DNA of 30,559 nt from a virus, in the IMG/VR virus record IMGVR_UViG_3300020451_000996, positions 1 to 30,559 of that record; one strand, written 5' to 3'. The translations under genes and the position numbers were made by a program. The notes under the pieces were generated by a model, which did no database searches, was not told the origin of the DNA, and saw nothing but the letters and a program-made list of their open reading frames with translations. This document shows positions 1 to 7,774 of the stretch, in pieces. Every line of letters starts with the position of its first letter. Position 1 is the first letter of the stretch.

Positions 1-1751
1 ATTTAGATGTAATAAAGGACTTTGATACAATCCCTAATGTACATTTCCACGATGACGTCACACTTACAAAAACTGTACAAAGTTATGATATTTTTGTGTA
101 CCAACCTACAGGTGTTGACTGTTCTGCCGAACTGTTATACCTGAATGAAACATTTGACAATGTTCAAGTGATTGAAAATATGCAGTACATAGGAGCATTA
201 TTGATTGCGGCGGCAACTAGTCAAACAAAACATTTTTGGTTTATTGATCCACAAAATGATCATAAGAATTTTGATTTTAATTGGATGCCTCCTTTATGGG
301 AGCGTGATCATGTACACGCTTTTCCAAATGAATATCAAAAATACTCCGGCACAGTACTAGGACACAAAGACAGTATTCTAGCATTATATGATAAAATAAA
401 GACATATCGCGATATAATTAATTTACATTTTCATGATGACATACCTTTAACACGCAACAAGGGACTAACAGAAGTATGGTGGTTAGACTGTAATAACAAT
501 AACAAACCACCAACAGTTTATGGAGAACTTAGAACAACAAGATTTTTTGGCGATTGGTTTAGCACAATTAAAAGAATTGCAAACAAAACCAAGCAAGACT
601 TTTTTTGGGTTGCAGGAGGCATGAACAATTATGATTCATTTGACTTCAACTGGGTACCACAAGCATGGGAGTACGATGCCTTACATTGTTTCTCAACAGG
701 CAAACAAGAATATGGAGATACCTTTTATGTAAATAGAAAAACATTTTTAGAACAAGCAGAAAAAATAGAAAAACTTAAACACTTTAACTACATTCACTAT
801 TACAATGTAGATACAATACAACGTGAACAATATCCTGTTTATGAATTTGAATTAGGAAAAGCACAAACAGTTCTACAAGCAGTAGATACAGCAAGTGATT
901 ATTTTTGGTTAGTGAACAAAACTTGCAGTCCAAAAACTATTCCTGACTATGTGCCAGAATACTGGCATGACAGACAGATACACGCATTTGGTGACTATCA
1001 GGATATGATGTTAATACCACAACAAGCAAAAACTGTGGTAAAAAATCAACTGTATGATTATCCACACGTGAAATTACATACTGCTGGCATATATCATAAA
1101 CCAATGGATATTGTATTTGTTAGTTACGACGAAGTAAATGCGGAAAATAATTGGCAACTGTTAAGTCAAAAGTTCCCAAGAGCAAAAAGAGTTGATAAAG
1201 TAAAAGGTCAGTTGACTGCTCTAAAACAAGCGGCAGAAATGTGTGATACTCCTTTTGTTTTTTATGTGTTTGGAAAAAATAAAATAGACGACAACTTTAA
1301 TTTTGATTTTCAACCGGATAGATTATCCAATCCTAAGAACTATATTTTTTATGCACACAATGAAGTTTTAAATTATGCTTATGGACATGGTAGTATATTG
1401 TTGTATGATCGTGAATGGTTATTAGCACAGACTGAAGAAACAATCGGAATAGATATAACTCTGAGTCATGAATTGGAAGTTATTCCTGAAGTCAGTAGCA
1501 CAATTTGTTTTGATGATTCATGGTCGGCATGGCGGACTGCTTTTAGAGAAAGTTACAAACTAGCACAATCGGATAATGCAACAGACAAATATAGATTAAA
1601 GTTATGGTGCTCTAGTGATAAGACAGAGTTTGGCAAGTACAGTAAAGATGGGGCAAACAAAGGAAAAGATTACTATACAAATAACCCAAACGATGTTAGA
1701 ATTAATGATTGGTCATTCTTAAAGGAAATGTTTAAAGAGGCATGGGAATAA
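1..1751 (+). CDS. Repeat protein with glycosyltransferase-like modules, 5' end outside window
   Basis: The reading frame is open from base 3, so the N-terminus lies outside the window; the GTG at 96 is not the real start, because the residues before it (NVHFHDD) match a later repeat (NLHFHDD). About 583 residues are visible. They consist of diverged modules of roughly 100-125 residues. Each has an aromatic F-W/F-Y strand (near nt 234, 603, 903 and 1254), then in most copies an FDFNW- or FDFQP-like segment, and in the first three a W-E/H-x-D-x-x-x-H-x-F segment. The last module starts DIVFVSYDE followed by FPRAKRVDKVKG, which recalls the nucleotide-sugar-binding half of GT-A glycosyltransferases. 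That family link is inference. A sugar aminotransferase follows one base after the stop, which fits a role in glycan synthesis. A structural (fibre or adhesin) role is the alternative. Confidence 0.6.
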   Translation, partial: LDVIKDFDTIPNVHFHDDVTLTKTVQSYDIFVYQPTGVDCSAELLYLNETFDNVQVIENMQYIGALLIAAATSQTKHFWFIDPQNDHKNFDFNWMPPLWERDHVHAFPNEYQKYSGTVLGHKDSILALYDKIKTYRDIINLHFHDDIPLTRNKGLTEVWWLDCNNNNKPPTVYGELRTTRFFGDWFSTIKRIANKTKQDFFWVAGGMNNYDSFDFNWVPQAWEYDALHCFSTGKQEYGDTFYVNRKTFLEQAEKIEKLKHFNYIHYYNVDTIQREQYPVYEFELGKAQTVLQAVDTASDYFWLVNKTCSPKTIPDYVPEYWHDRQIHAFGDYQDMMLIPQQAKTVVKNQLYDYPHVKLHTAGIYHKPMDIVFVSYDEVNAENNWQLLSQKFPRAKRVDKVKGQLTALKQAAEMCDTPFVFYVFGKNKIDDNFNFDFQPDRLSNPKNYIFYAHNEVLNYAYGHGSILLYDREWLLAQTEETIGIDITLSHELEVIPEVSSTICFDDSWSAWRTAFRESYKLAQSDNATDKYRLKLWCSSDKTEFGKYSKDGANKGKDYYTNNPNDVRINDWSFLKEMFKEAWE

Positions 1752-1752
1752 A

Positions 1753-2835
1753 ATGAAAGTAGGATACGCAAATTTAAAGAGACTTGTAGACACATACAAA
1801 AAAGACATTGATTCGGCTATTGCAGAATGTTTACAGAATAGTTGGTATATCAAAGGACCGGCAGTAAACACTTTTGAAAAAAAATTGTCAAAGTATTGTA
1901 ATAATTCTGCAACCACGTGTAGCAGTGGAACCAGTGCATTGTTATTAGCCTATGAACATTTAGGTATAGGCCCTGGTGACAAAGTAATTGTGCCTAGTTT
2001 TACGTTCATCAGTACTGCAGAAATGATTAATAAAGTTGGTGCTACACCAATATGGGTTGACATCAATATGGAAAACTATACTGTAGATATTGAAGATCTA
2101 CAGAAAAAAATGGACATACATGGTTACGACGTCAAAGCAATAGTAGGAGTTGACTGCTTTGGTCATACTTGTGATTGGGACAGTATCAAAGAGATTGCTG
2201 ACCTATATTGCATTCCTGTGATACAAGATGCCGCACAATCTTTTGGTGGCAAGTACAAAGATAAAATAAATGGAAGTTATAATTTGTCATGCTTATCATT
2301 TTATCCAGCAAAAAATTTATTTTGTTTAGGCGATGGTGGGGGAGTAACAGGACCAAAAGAAGATATAGATAGAATAAGAATGCGAAGTGATCATGGACGT
2401 GACACAAAATGGGAACATCAGTTTTTAGGTTGGAATGAACGTATGGATTCTATACAAGCAAACATTTTAAACAAACTTATACCATACATAGATAAATGGA
2501 ATTCAGACAGGTTAAGAATCGCAAATATTTATAACGATAATTTAAACATAAATTCTACACCTAAAACAGCAGAATGGTGTACTCATACATTCAATCAATA
2601 CACAATTATGGCAACACACAGAGATGAACTATTCGACAAACTTGCAGATAAAGGAATAGGTTGTGGTAAAGCATGGCCGTATGGATTACATCAACAAGAA
2701 TGCTATGCAAATGATGATGCCGTTTGTCCTAACACTGAAATAGTAGCGGAAGAAATAATAAGCCTACCTTGTTATCCTGGTTTGACAGAATCAGAACAGG
2801 ATTATGTTATACAACAAGTTAATAAACTAACTTAG
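1753..2835 (+). CDS. DegT/DnrJ/EryC1/StrS-family PLP-dependent sugar aminotransferase
   Basis: A 360-residue, full-length member of the DegT/DnrJ/EryC1/StrS family, which transfers an amino group to keto-sugars bound to a nucleotide. Visible hallmarks are SSGTSALLLAY (58-67) for the cofactor phosphate, PGDKVIVPSFTF (74-85), the Asp contacting the PLP ring nitrogen in QDAAQSFGG (D159), and the Schiff-base lysine in SFYPAKNL (K187). It follows the repeat protein after one base, so the two are probably co-transcribed. Its end overlaps by 17 bases the end of the oppositely oriented oxidoreductase. A second, diverged aminotransferase of the same family lies at 3714-4811 on the other strand. The exact sugar substrate cannot be read. 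Confidence 0.92.
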   Translation: MKVGYANLKRLVDTYKKDIDSAIAECLQNSWYIKGPAVNTFEKKLSKYCNNSATTCSSGTSALLLAYEHLGIGPGDKVIVPSFTFISTAEMINKVGATPIWVDINMENYTVDIEDLQKKMDIHGYDVKAIVGVDCFGHTCDWDSIKEIADLYCIPVIQDAAQSFGGKYKDKINGSYNLSCLSFYPAKNLFCLGDGGGVTGPKEDIDRIRMRSDHGRDTKWEHQFLGWNERMDSIQANILNKLIPYIDKWNSDRLRIANIYNDNLNINSTPKTAEWCTHTFNQYTIMATHRDELFDKLADKGIGCGKAWPYGLHQQECYANDDAVCPNTEIVAEEIISLPCYPGLTESEQDYVIQQVNKLT

Positions 2836-3721
2836 ATTCAATTAAATCTACAACTTTTGCAACACCAATAGCATCATCTACATTAGTCTTTGGTCTTTGA
2901 AGTGCAGAATATCCTTGATTACGGTATGCAATACAATCGAAGAAATGTTTAAGTTCACATGATAAGGGACTTGGTCCTTCAAATGAAAATGTTTCGTTGT
3001 GTAGATCTTTGTTCAATTTGCCATCAATAATTTTATGGTTAGTTTTAATAAGTGTTTCTTTGTCGGAATCCCAAACAAGTGTGCCTTGTGTGCCAATTAC
3101 TGTGACAAGTCTTCTTCTTGTAGGTGAATACCAACTTACATCGCATTCTGCATGGATTCCATTGACAATGCCTTTGAATCTAACACGATCAGGTACATTA
3201 TTGTTAGTATAATTATTGCTTTCAACATGATTCACATTTATTATACCGTCACCTAAATAGTTTAATAAACTAATATCATGTACTGCAAGACTACTGACTG
3301 GCGTAATTTTTGTTTGATATATACCCCAGTTTGTTCTTTCGGACTTAATGCTAATTACTTTTCCAATATCTCCATTAGTAATAAACTTTTTCATAAGTTG
3401 ACCATGCATATGATGAATGAATATATGACCCACCATCAGTACATTATCTCCCTCTAATCTTTTAAGAGCCTCACATTGATCCTGTGTTTGAGCCATTGGC
3501 TTTTCAACGTACACATCACGATTGCGGAATAAAAAATATTTTGCTTGATCAAAATGTTGATCTGCTGGTGTTGCCAAAATTACAGGCCATGGTTGTGATG
3601 CTTGTTCTATGGTTGTGCCTTGTTTAGTGTCTATCACAGTTACTTCCTTGCCAAGACCTTTTAGTTCTTCCAATACTTTAGAACCCCAGTAACCAGCACC
3701 AACTAGATATACGTTATCCAT
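2819..3721 (-). CDS. Gfo/Idh/MocA-family NAD(P)-dependent oxidoreductase
   Basis: A 300-residue oxidoreductase with an N-terminal Rossmann fold: LVGAGYWG (6-13) is the dinucleotide loop and D31 ends the second strand, suggesting NAD preference. VEKPMA (72-77) is the family's EKP motif, and VHDISLLNYLG (147-157) holds the likely catalytic H148/D149 pair. Members oxidise or reduce nucleotide sugars; paired with a DegT aminotransferase they can make 3-amino sugars (the WlbA/WbpB with WbpE type). Here the upstream neighbour on the same strand is such an aminotransferase, overlapping by 8 bases, with AAAGGA five bases before the ATG. At about 300 residues it is slightly shorter than many members (330-350). 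The substrate is inferred from context only. Confidence 0.88.
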   Translation of the reverse strand: MDNVYLVGAGYWGSKVLEELKGLGKEVTVIDTKQGTTIEQASQPWPVILATPADQHFDQAKYFLFRNRDVYVEKPMAQTQDQCEALKRLEGDNVLMVGHIFIHHMHGQLMKKFITNGDIGKVISIKSERTNWGIYQTKITPVSSLAVHDISLLNYLGDGIINVNHVESNNYTNNNVPDRVRFKGIVNGIHAECDVSWYSPTRRRLVTVIGTQGTLVWDSDKETLIKTNHKIIDGKLNKDLHNETFSFEGPSPLSCELKHFFDCIAYRNQGYSALQRPKTNVDDAIGVAKVVDLIESKLVY

Positions 3722-4811
3722 AAAATTCCTTTATCTTGTTAATTACTAGTTCTTGGTCCTGAAGTGTATGATAGCAGGGCAGACTTAGAACATTTTTTGT
3801 AACACTTTCTGTCCGTGGTAATGATTCTAAACAATAATGTCCGTATGCTTCAGTCATATGTATTCCTAATGGCCATGATACCCGTGTTTGAATGCCATTA
3901 TTTTCTAAATAAACTTGCAAATCGTCACGTGTATTGTCCGGACAACCTATTGCATATACATAATAGGTATGATATGAATGCATTCTTTTTTTAGGAGTTT
4001 GAACAACACCGTATAATTCTTCATCATATATATGACACAATGCACGTTTAGAATCTATCCATTCGTCAAGTTTTTTAAGTTTTGCATCGCACACTATGGC
4101 ATTGATATTTTGTATTCTAGCATTGTAACCTGGCTCATTAAATTCTCCTCTAGTGCCATCTCGTCCATGCACACGCAATGATCTAATACTGTCACACACT
4201 TCATGAAATCCACTTACTGCTCCTGCATCTCCAAAAGATCCTAAGTTTTTTTGGACATTAAAACTAAAACAAGTTATATCTGCTAGATTGCCAACTTTAT
4301 TATTTTTGTAAGTAGAACCAAATGCATGAGCACCATCTTCTATCAGACACAGGTTATTTTTTTCTGCTATTTTTCTTAATTTATCTGTATCTGGTGTTTG
4401 CCCATACAACGACACATAACATATTGCTTTGGTTTTCTCAGTAATGGCTTCTTCAATTTTTGTCACGTCTATGTGAAAATATTCATCTACATCAACAAAT
4501 ACTGGAGTCCCACCTGCTTGAACAATGGCTTCAATTCCAGCACCAAAAGTTAAAGACGGTGTAATAACTTCATCACCTGGATCAAGTCCTAATAGTGTGT
4601 ATGTTAGTAACAATGCAGATGTGCCAGAATTTACAGTGGCAACATCAGGTGCACCGGTATATCTAACCAAACTAGATTCAAAATTAGTGTTTATATCTCC
4701 ACCCAAATAATTTGAATCTTTAATTAGATTTGCAATACCTAGATCGATTTCTTCTTTACATTCTTGATATTGTGAGTGTGGATCCCAGTATGGTACTTTA
4801 AATGACTTCAT
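3714..4811 (-). CDS. DegT/DnrJ/EryC1/StrS-family PLP-dependent sugar aminotransferase (second copy)
   Basis: A 365-residue PLP aminotransferase. Motifs are NSGTSALLLTY for phosphate binding, PGDEVITPSLTFGA, the Asp in IEDGAHAFGS (D159) and the lysine in FSFNVQKNLG (K188, counted from the chosen start). I chose the ATG at 4811 because AAAAGG sits about five bases upstream and the protein then begins MKSFKVPYWDP, the usual start of the family. An in-frame ATG at 4844 would add 11 residues and a longer overlap without a clear ribosome site. It overlaps the epimerase upstream by 14 bases and the oxidoreductase downstream by 8, so the three are tightly coupled. It is clearly diverged from the + strand aminotransferase, so the two probably act on different sugars or steps. 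Confidence 0.9.
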   Translation of the reverse strand: MKSFKVPYWDPHSQYQECKEEIDLGIANLIKDSNYLGGDINTNFESSLVRYTGAPDVATVNSGTSALLLTYTLLGLDPGDEVITPSLTFGAGIEAIVQAGGTPVFVDVDEYFHIDVTKIEEAITEKTKAICYVSLYGQTPDTDKLRKIAEKNNLCLIEDGAHAFGSTYKNNKVGNLADITCFSFNVQKNLGSFGDAGAVSGFHEVCDSIRSLRVHGRDGTRGEFNEPGYNARIQNINAIVCDAKLKKLDEWIDSKRALCHIYDEELYGVVQTPKKRMHSYHTYYVYAIGCPDNTRDDLQVYLENNGIQTRVSWPLGIHMTEAYGHYCLESLPRTESVTKNVLSLPCYHTLQDQELVINKIKEFYG

Positions 4812-5628
4812 CAATGCCTTTTCTAAAATCATATTTTGATTCATAGTCTAATAATAATCCTGCTCTATTTGTAGATAATGTCCCACGTTTTGGATACTTT
4901 GCGTCATGATCTTCCACTACGACATTACCTTTGCCTATTTTTTTTACAATGTAATCTGCAACTTTTTTAAGTTTTACTGCTTCACCGTGTGTAATATTGA
5001 AAGTTTCATTCTTAGAATTTCTTTTGTTGATACATCTTATAATACCATCTACAATATCATCAACGTAGGTGAAATCTAATTGACTGTTTCTCCCTTTTAC
5101 TGTAAGATACTGTCCTTTTTTTGCGGCTTTGATCCATAAAGAAATAACTCTGTCTGGTTTATCATTTTTGCCATATACGGCACTGGGTCTTATTATTGTA
5201 TAATTTTTATGTAATAATTTTACAATGCCTTCACCTGCTAATTTTAATTGTCCATACAAATCTATAGGTTTGCAATAATCACTCTCTGTAACAATATCTT
5301 TATCTTGTGGCCAGTCTCCGTACACCATGCTAGAACTTAAAAAAATAAAATGACTTTTATTAAATTGTGTAACAACATTCACTAAACCTTGTGTCATTGT
5401 TTTTACTGCCTCAATTGGCTTTTTATTTACTGCCCTAGAGTTGGCTTCAGCGGCCATATGTATAACACAGTCAAAAGTGTGTGCTTTGTCATATACCTTT
5501 TTCCAAGTTTTTATGTCGTTAATATCAGTGCCGTTGACTATATCAACAACATGAACTTCATGTTCTTTCAAATGTTCTTGAAGATGGGTGCCGATGAACC
5601 CGGCACCCCCTGTGATTAATATCTTCAT
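4798..5628 (-). CDS. NAD-dependent nucleotide-sugar epimerase/dehydratase (extended SDR)
   Basis: A 276-residue extended short-chain dehydrogenase/reductase. It shows the NAD-binding TGGAGFIG (6-13), VVDI at the end of the second strand, HMAAEANS (57-64), the serine strand LSSSMVYG (97-104), and the catalytic pair YGQLK (Y125, K129), followed by RPSAVYG. Relatives epimerise, dehydrate or reduce UDP-, GDP- or dTDP-sugars. It heads the epimerase-aminotransferase-oxidoreductase trio and overlaps the aminotransferase, so it likely supplies or matures the same nucleotide sugar. The product could decorate a virion protein or a host surface glycan; the sequence does not decide. It is somewhat short for the family (usually 300-330 residues). 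Confidence 0.88.
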   Translation of the reverse strand: MKILITGGAGFIGTHLQEHLKEHEVHVVDIVNGTDINDIKTWKKVYDKAHTFDCVIHMAAEANSRAVNKKPIEAVKTMTQGLVNVVTQFNKSHFIFLSSSMVYGDWPQDKDIVTESDYCKPIDLYGQLKLAGEGIVKLLHKNYTIIRPSAVYGKNDKPDRVISLWIKAAKKGQYLTVKGRNSQLDFTYVDDIVDGIIRCINKRNSKNETFNITHGEAVKLKKVADYIVKKIGKGNVVVEDHDAKYPKRGTLSTNRAGLLLDYESKYDFRKGIDEVI

Positions 5629-5642
5629 GGCCCTTGGACCTA

Positions 5643-6206
5643 CTATTCAGTTTTTGTTGCTTCTTTAGTAGTGCCTACTGGTCTTCCACGTTTTGGTCTC
5701 AAAGATGGGTCTAATGCGTATGCAGATTCTCTAGATATAGATGCTTTGGCTTCCATTTCTTCTGCTTGAGCAAGTAGTGCCGCCGCTTCTTGTTTTTGTG
5801 CCACATCATTATCTACTACAGGCTCATCTGATTCTTGCACTGACAACTCTTCAACTTTCATGCCTTTTTGTTCAGCAATAACTTTGTTAAGTTCGAACAG
5901 TGAAATCGTTGCTTGATCATCTGTCATAACAATGTCTTTTGTAGACATCTTTTTTAACAAACCTTGTTGGTGGATTGATTCAAGCATATTAGATTGATCT
6001 GGAAGTGTAAGTCTTGTTGCAAAGTCTCCAAATTCAAATGCCGCTTGTCCGCCCGGTGATGCTATACCATCTCTTACTGCATCTTCCAAAAATGGACGTA
6101 ATGCGTCAAGATCAAGTACTAAACAGTTTTCAGGTTCATTAGGAACAGTTTTAAAAAATACTGCTACTTTAGATCCTTTGTCTTTGATCATTCCTAAGTG
6201 TTTCAT
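5643..6206 (-). CDS. Conserved phage-type protein with C-terminal AT-hook-like tail
   Basis: A 187-residue protein I cannot assign to a named family. The N-terminal half (about 1-100) looks folded, with strands such as KVAVFFKTV and CLVLDLDAL. The middle (about 130-165) is rich in Ala, Glu and Gln and probably helical. The tail reads RPKRGRPVGTTK (170-181), which contains the KRGRP core of an AT-hook, a minor-groove DNA-binding motif. Its start overlaps the stop of the preceding 95-residue gene as TAATG, with GAGGAG upstream, so the two are translationally coupled. A DNA-associated or scaffold role is inference from the tail alone. Confidence 0.75.
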   Translation of the reverse strand: MKHLGMIKDKGSKVAVFFKTVPNEPENCLVLDLDALRPFLEDAVRDGIASPGGQAAFEFGDFATRLTLPDQSNMLESIHQQGLLKKMSTKDIVMTDDQATISLFELNKVIAEQKGMKVEELSVQESDEPVVDNDVAQKQEAAALLAQAEEMEAKASISRESAYALDPSLRPKRGRPVGTTKEATKTE

Positions 6207-6493
6207 TATTTCTTCTCCTCAGATGCTTCTGCTTCTTTTTGAGCCGCCATCTGTTCATCAAGACTTGTTAAGAATTTACTAAGTTTATCAAAGATTGTGC
6301 CAACTGCTGAAAGTTCAGCGGCCTTAAAGGCACCTCTGTTTGTCGCTACTTCAATAATACCTTGAATGCTTTTTAAGTCTCCAACACTGAGTCCACCTGC
6401 TCCATCATCTTCTGGATTGGCCGCTGGTGCTGGTGCTTCTGTTGTCGCAGGAGCCTCCGCTACTGCTTCTTGTTTTTTTGTTTCTTCTGCCAT
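6206..6493 (-). CDS. Small acidic Ala/Pro/Glu-rich phage protein, function unknown
   Basis: A 95-residue protein in three parts. The N-terminus (1-32) is low-complexity, rich in Ala, Pro and Glu. The core is a compact helical segment LSVGDLKSIQGIIEVATNRG (about 35-54) continuing through AFKAAELSAVGTIFDKLSKFL. The tail is charged. The core resembles small conserved proteins of unknown function in marine T4-like phages (from memory, not checked). It is the first gene after a strong promoter (6519-6548), with GGAG six bases before the ATG, and is coupled to the 187-residue gene. A role in virion assembly or DNA binding is possible but unsupported. Confidence 0.75.
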   Translation of the reverse strand: MAEETKKQEAVAEAPATTEAPAPAANPEDDGAGGLSVGDLKSIQGIIEVATNRGAFKAAELSAVGTIFDKLSKFLTSLDEQMAAQKEAEASEEKK

Positions 6494-6518
6494 AATGGTC
6501 TCCTACATTGATAATACT

Positions 6519-6548
6519 ATTATAATAATATCGGTACTAATTAGTCAA
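6519..6548 (-). promoter_or_regulatory. Sigma70-type promoter for the 95-aa gene unit
   Basis: On the minus strand TTGACT (6543-6548) and TATAAT (6519-6524) are separated by 18 bp. It lies in the gap after mazG and directly downstream of a terminator-like hairpin. It should start transcription of the 95-aa, 187-aa, epimerase, aminotransferase and oxidoreductase genes. The initiated mRNA would carry a GGAG ribosome site. Confidence 0.8.
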
Positions 6549-6554
6549 TATATA

Positions 6555-6598
6555 AAAATAATAATATGCTACTATTTAATTGGATTATATTAGCATAT
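6555..6598 (-). terminator. Hairpin with T-rich tail downstream of mazG
   Basis: Arms 6591-6598 and 6564-6571 form an 8-bp perfect stem (ATATGCTA against TAGCATAT) around a 19-base loop. On the minus strand it is followed by ATTATTTTTATAT. It lies about 35 bases after the mazG stop and just before the next promoter, as expected for an intrinsic terminator. The stem is AT-rich and the loop long, so it may be weak. Confidence 0.45.
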
Positions 6599-6632
6599 AA
6601 AGAAAGTGGCTTGTAAAACCAGTTCTCTATGC

Positions 6633-7136
6633 CTATAGATCGCCCTTTTTACGATTTTCTGAGTGGAATGCACTAAACTCCCCTTCTGGATAACGACTTT
6701 TCAATTTTTCTACATTCTCTAACACCACATCGTCCGGATTTAAGCCTAATGCTCTGCAGGCATTTATCCAGTACCACAAAATATCACCCAATTCACGTTT
6801 CATATGATATCTAGTGTCATCATGTAGTTCTTTTCCTTGAAATAAAACTTTCTTAACAATCTCTTGAAATTCTCCAGTTTCAGAACCTAAACCAATAGCG
6901 GCTGTCATCAGTAGTGAAACATTGACTTCAGGACTGTAATTCTTTAATCTATTGAATACCATTTGCAAGTCTTCCATGTTGTTACTTTCGGCACTAGTAA
7001 CTTTATCAACAAATTGTTTATAATCATTTAATTTAACAGGGTCTGGTCTAGTATATCTTGGTGGCATATTATGTTGTTGTGACTTATAGATATGATTTGT
7101 TGATCGCATAAATTCAGCATCATTTTCTTTGCTCAT
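6633..7136 (-). CDS. mazG: MazG-like nucleoside triphosphate pyrophosphohydrolase
   Basis: A 167-residue protein of the all-alpha NTP pyrophosphohydrolase (MazG/dUTPase-2) superfamily, which hydrolyses NTPs or dNTPs to monophosphates with Mg2+. The metal-binding signature is visible: GSETGEFQEIVKKV with the E-x-x-x-E pair (about residues 85-98), and RELGDILWYW with the E-x-x-D pair (about 114-123). An N-terminal extension of about 40 residues precedes the domain. The start overlaps the end of the upstream MptE-like gene as ATGA. MazG homologues are common in marine T4-like phages, where roles in nucleotide-pool or host-response control have been proposed. It ends its unit; a terminator-like hairpin follows. 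Confidence 0.85.
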   Translation of the reverse strand: MSKENDAEFMRSTNHIYKSQQHNMPPRYTRPDPVKLNDYKQFVDKVTSAESNNMEDLQMVFNRLKNYSPEVNVSLLMTAAIGLGSETGEFQEIVKKVLFQGKELHDDTRYHMKRELGDILWYWINACRALGLNPDDVVLENVEKLKSRYPEGEFSAFHSENRKKGDL

Positions 7137-7774
7137 ATGTATTCTCCTAATTCATTATATGTTATTACACTATATTTTTCTTTATTTGTCAATATACTTT
7201 CCGCTAATGGGCCTTTGTGTTTACGTTGATAATCTTCTGGTAATACATAGTAATAATGTGTGTATTGCCTATTTTTGTCTATAAGACTTATAAATGCTTT
7301 ACGTTCCTTTACATAGGCCGGACCTTCCTGTGTGCTTGTTTTGTAAGCATTAGTATCTTTGTAGATATTGTTAAATTCATTATTATTGTTATTTGTCATA
7401 TCAAATCCTAATATAAAAATGTTCTTTGGTTTTTCTTTGACTGCTAAAGTTAAAGCCTGTAATCCTGCATAATAATGAATATGTGTATTGGTGTTAGGTA
7501 TAGGAAAAAGATTAGCATTCTTTTGGCTTGTCTCATCATTATATTTGTTAAGGACAAATGTTCTTACATCTGGATAGGTATATGCTTTGTTAGATAGTAG
7601 ATAATCAGTTTGATACAGTTCATCAGTGATGTTTAAGTCTTTACTAACAAGAACAGACACTTTATAGTCTCTAAATATTGCATTACATCCATAGGTAATT
7701 TTGTTGTCTAACAACGCAAGATTAAAATTTTTTCTAGATTCGCCGTTGCCAATTACATAAATGTCTTTTACCAA
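7133..7774 (-). CDS. DUF115/MptE-like or Cst-I-like Rossmann protein
   Basis: A 213-residue protein starting KDIYVIGNGESRKNF (3-17), then TYGCNAIFRDYKVSVLVSKD. Later it has HYYAGLQALTLAVKEKP followed by NIFILGFDM. The IGNGxS opening with a distal G-FD/G-ID strand is shared by the MptE-like/DUF115 fold and by Cst-I-type sialyltransferases (GT42), all nucleotide-binding Rossmann-like enzymes. This pattern match is by eye and does not decide between a glycosyltransferase and a pterin-type pyrophosphokinase. It overlaps the PLP-enzyme-like gene upstream by 7 bases and mazG downstream by 4, so it sits inside one operon. Confidence 0.65.
   Translation of the reverse strand: MVKDIYVIGNGESRKNFNLALLDNKITYGCNAIFRDYKVSVLVSKDLNITDELYQTDYLLSNKAYTYPDVRTFVLNKYNDETSQKNANLFPIPNTNTHIHYYAGLQALTLAVKEKPKNIFILGFDMTNNNNNEFNNIYKDTNAYKTSTQEGPAYVKERKAFISLIDKNRQYTHYYYVLPEDYQRKHKGPLAESILTNKEKYSVITYNELGEYI

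Noticed and set aside
96-98. GTG as the start of the first gene
   Set aside because: The frame is open to the window edge and the residues before it (NVHFHDD) match an internal repeat (NLHFHDD), so the gene begins outside the window.
2526-2533. TATAAATA on the minus strand inside the + strand aminotransferase gene
   Set aside because: It matches the T4 late consensus, but no minus-strand gene starts downstream, so it is probably chance.
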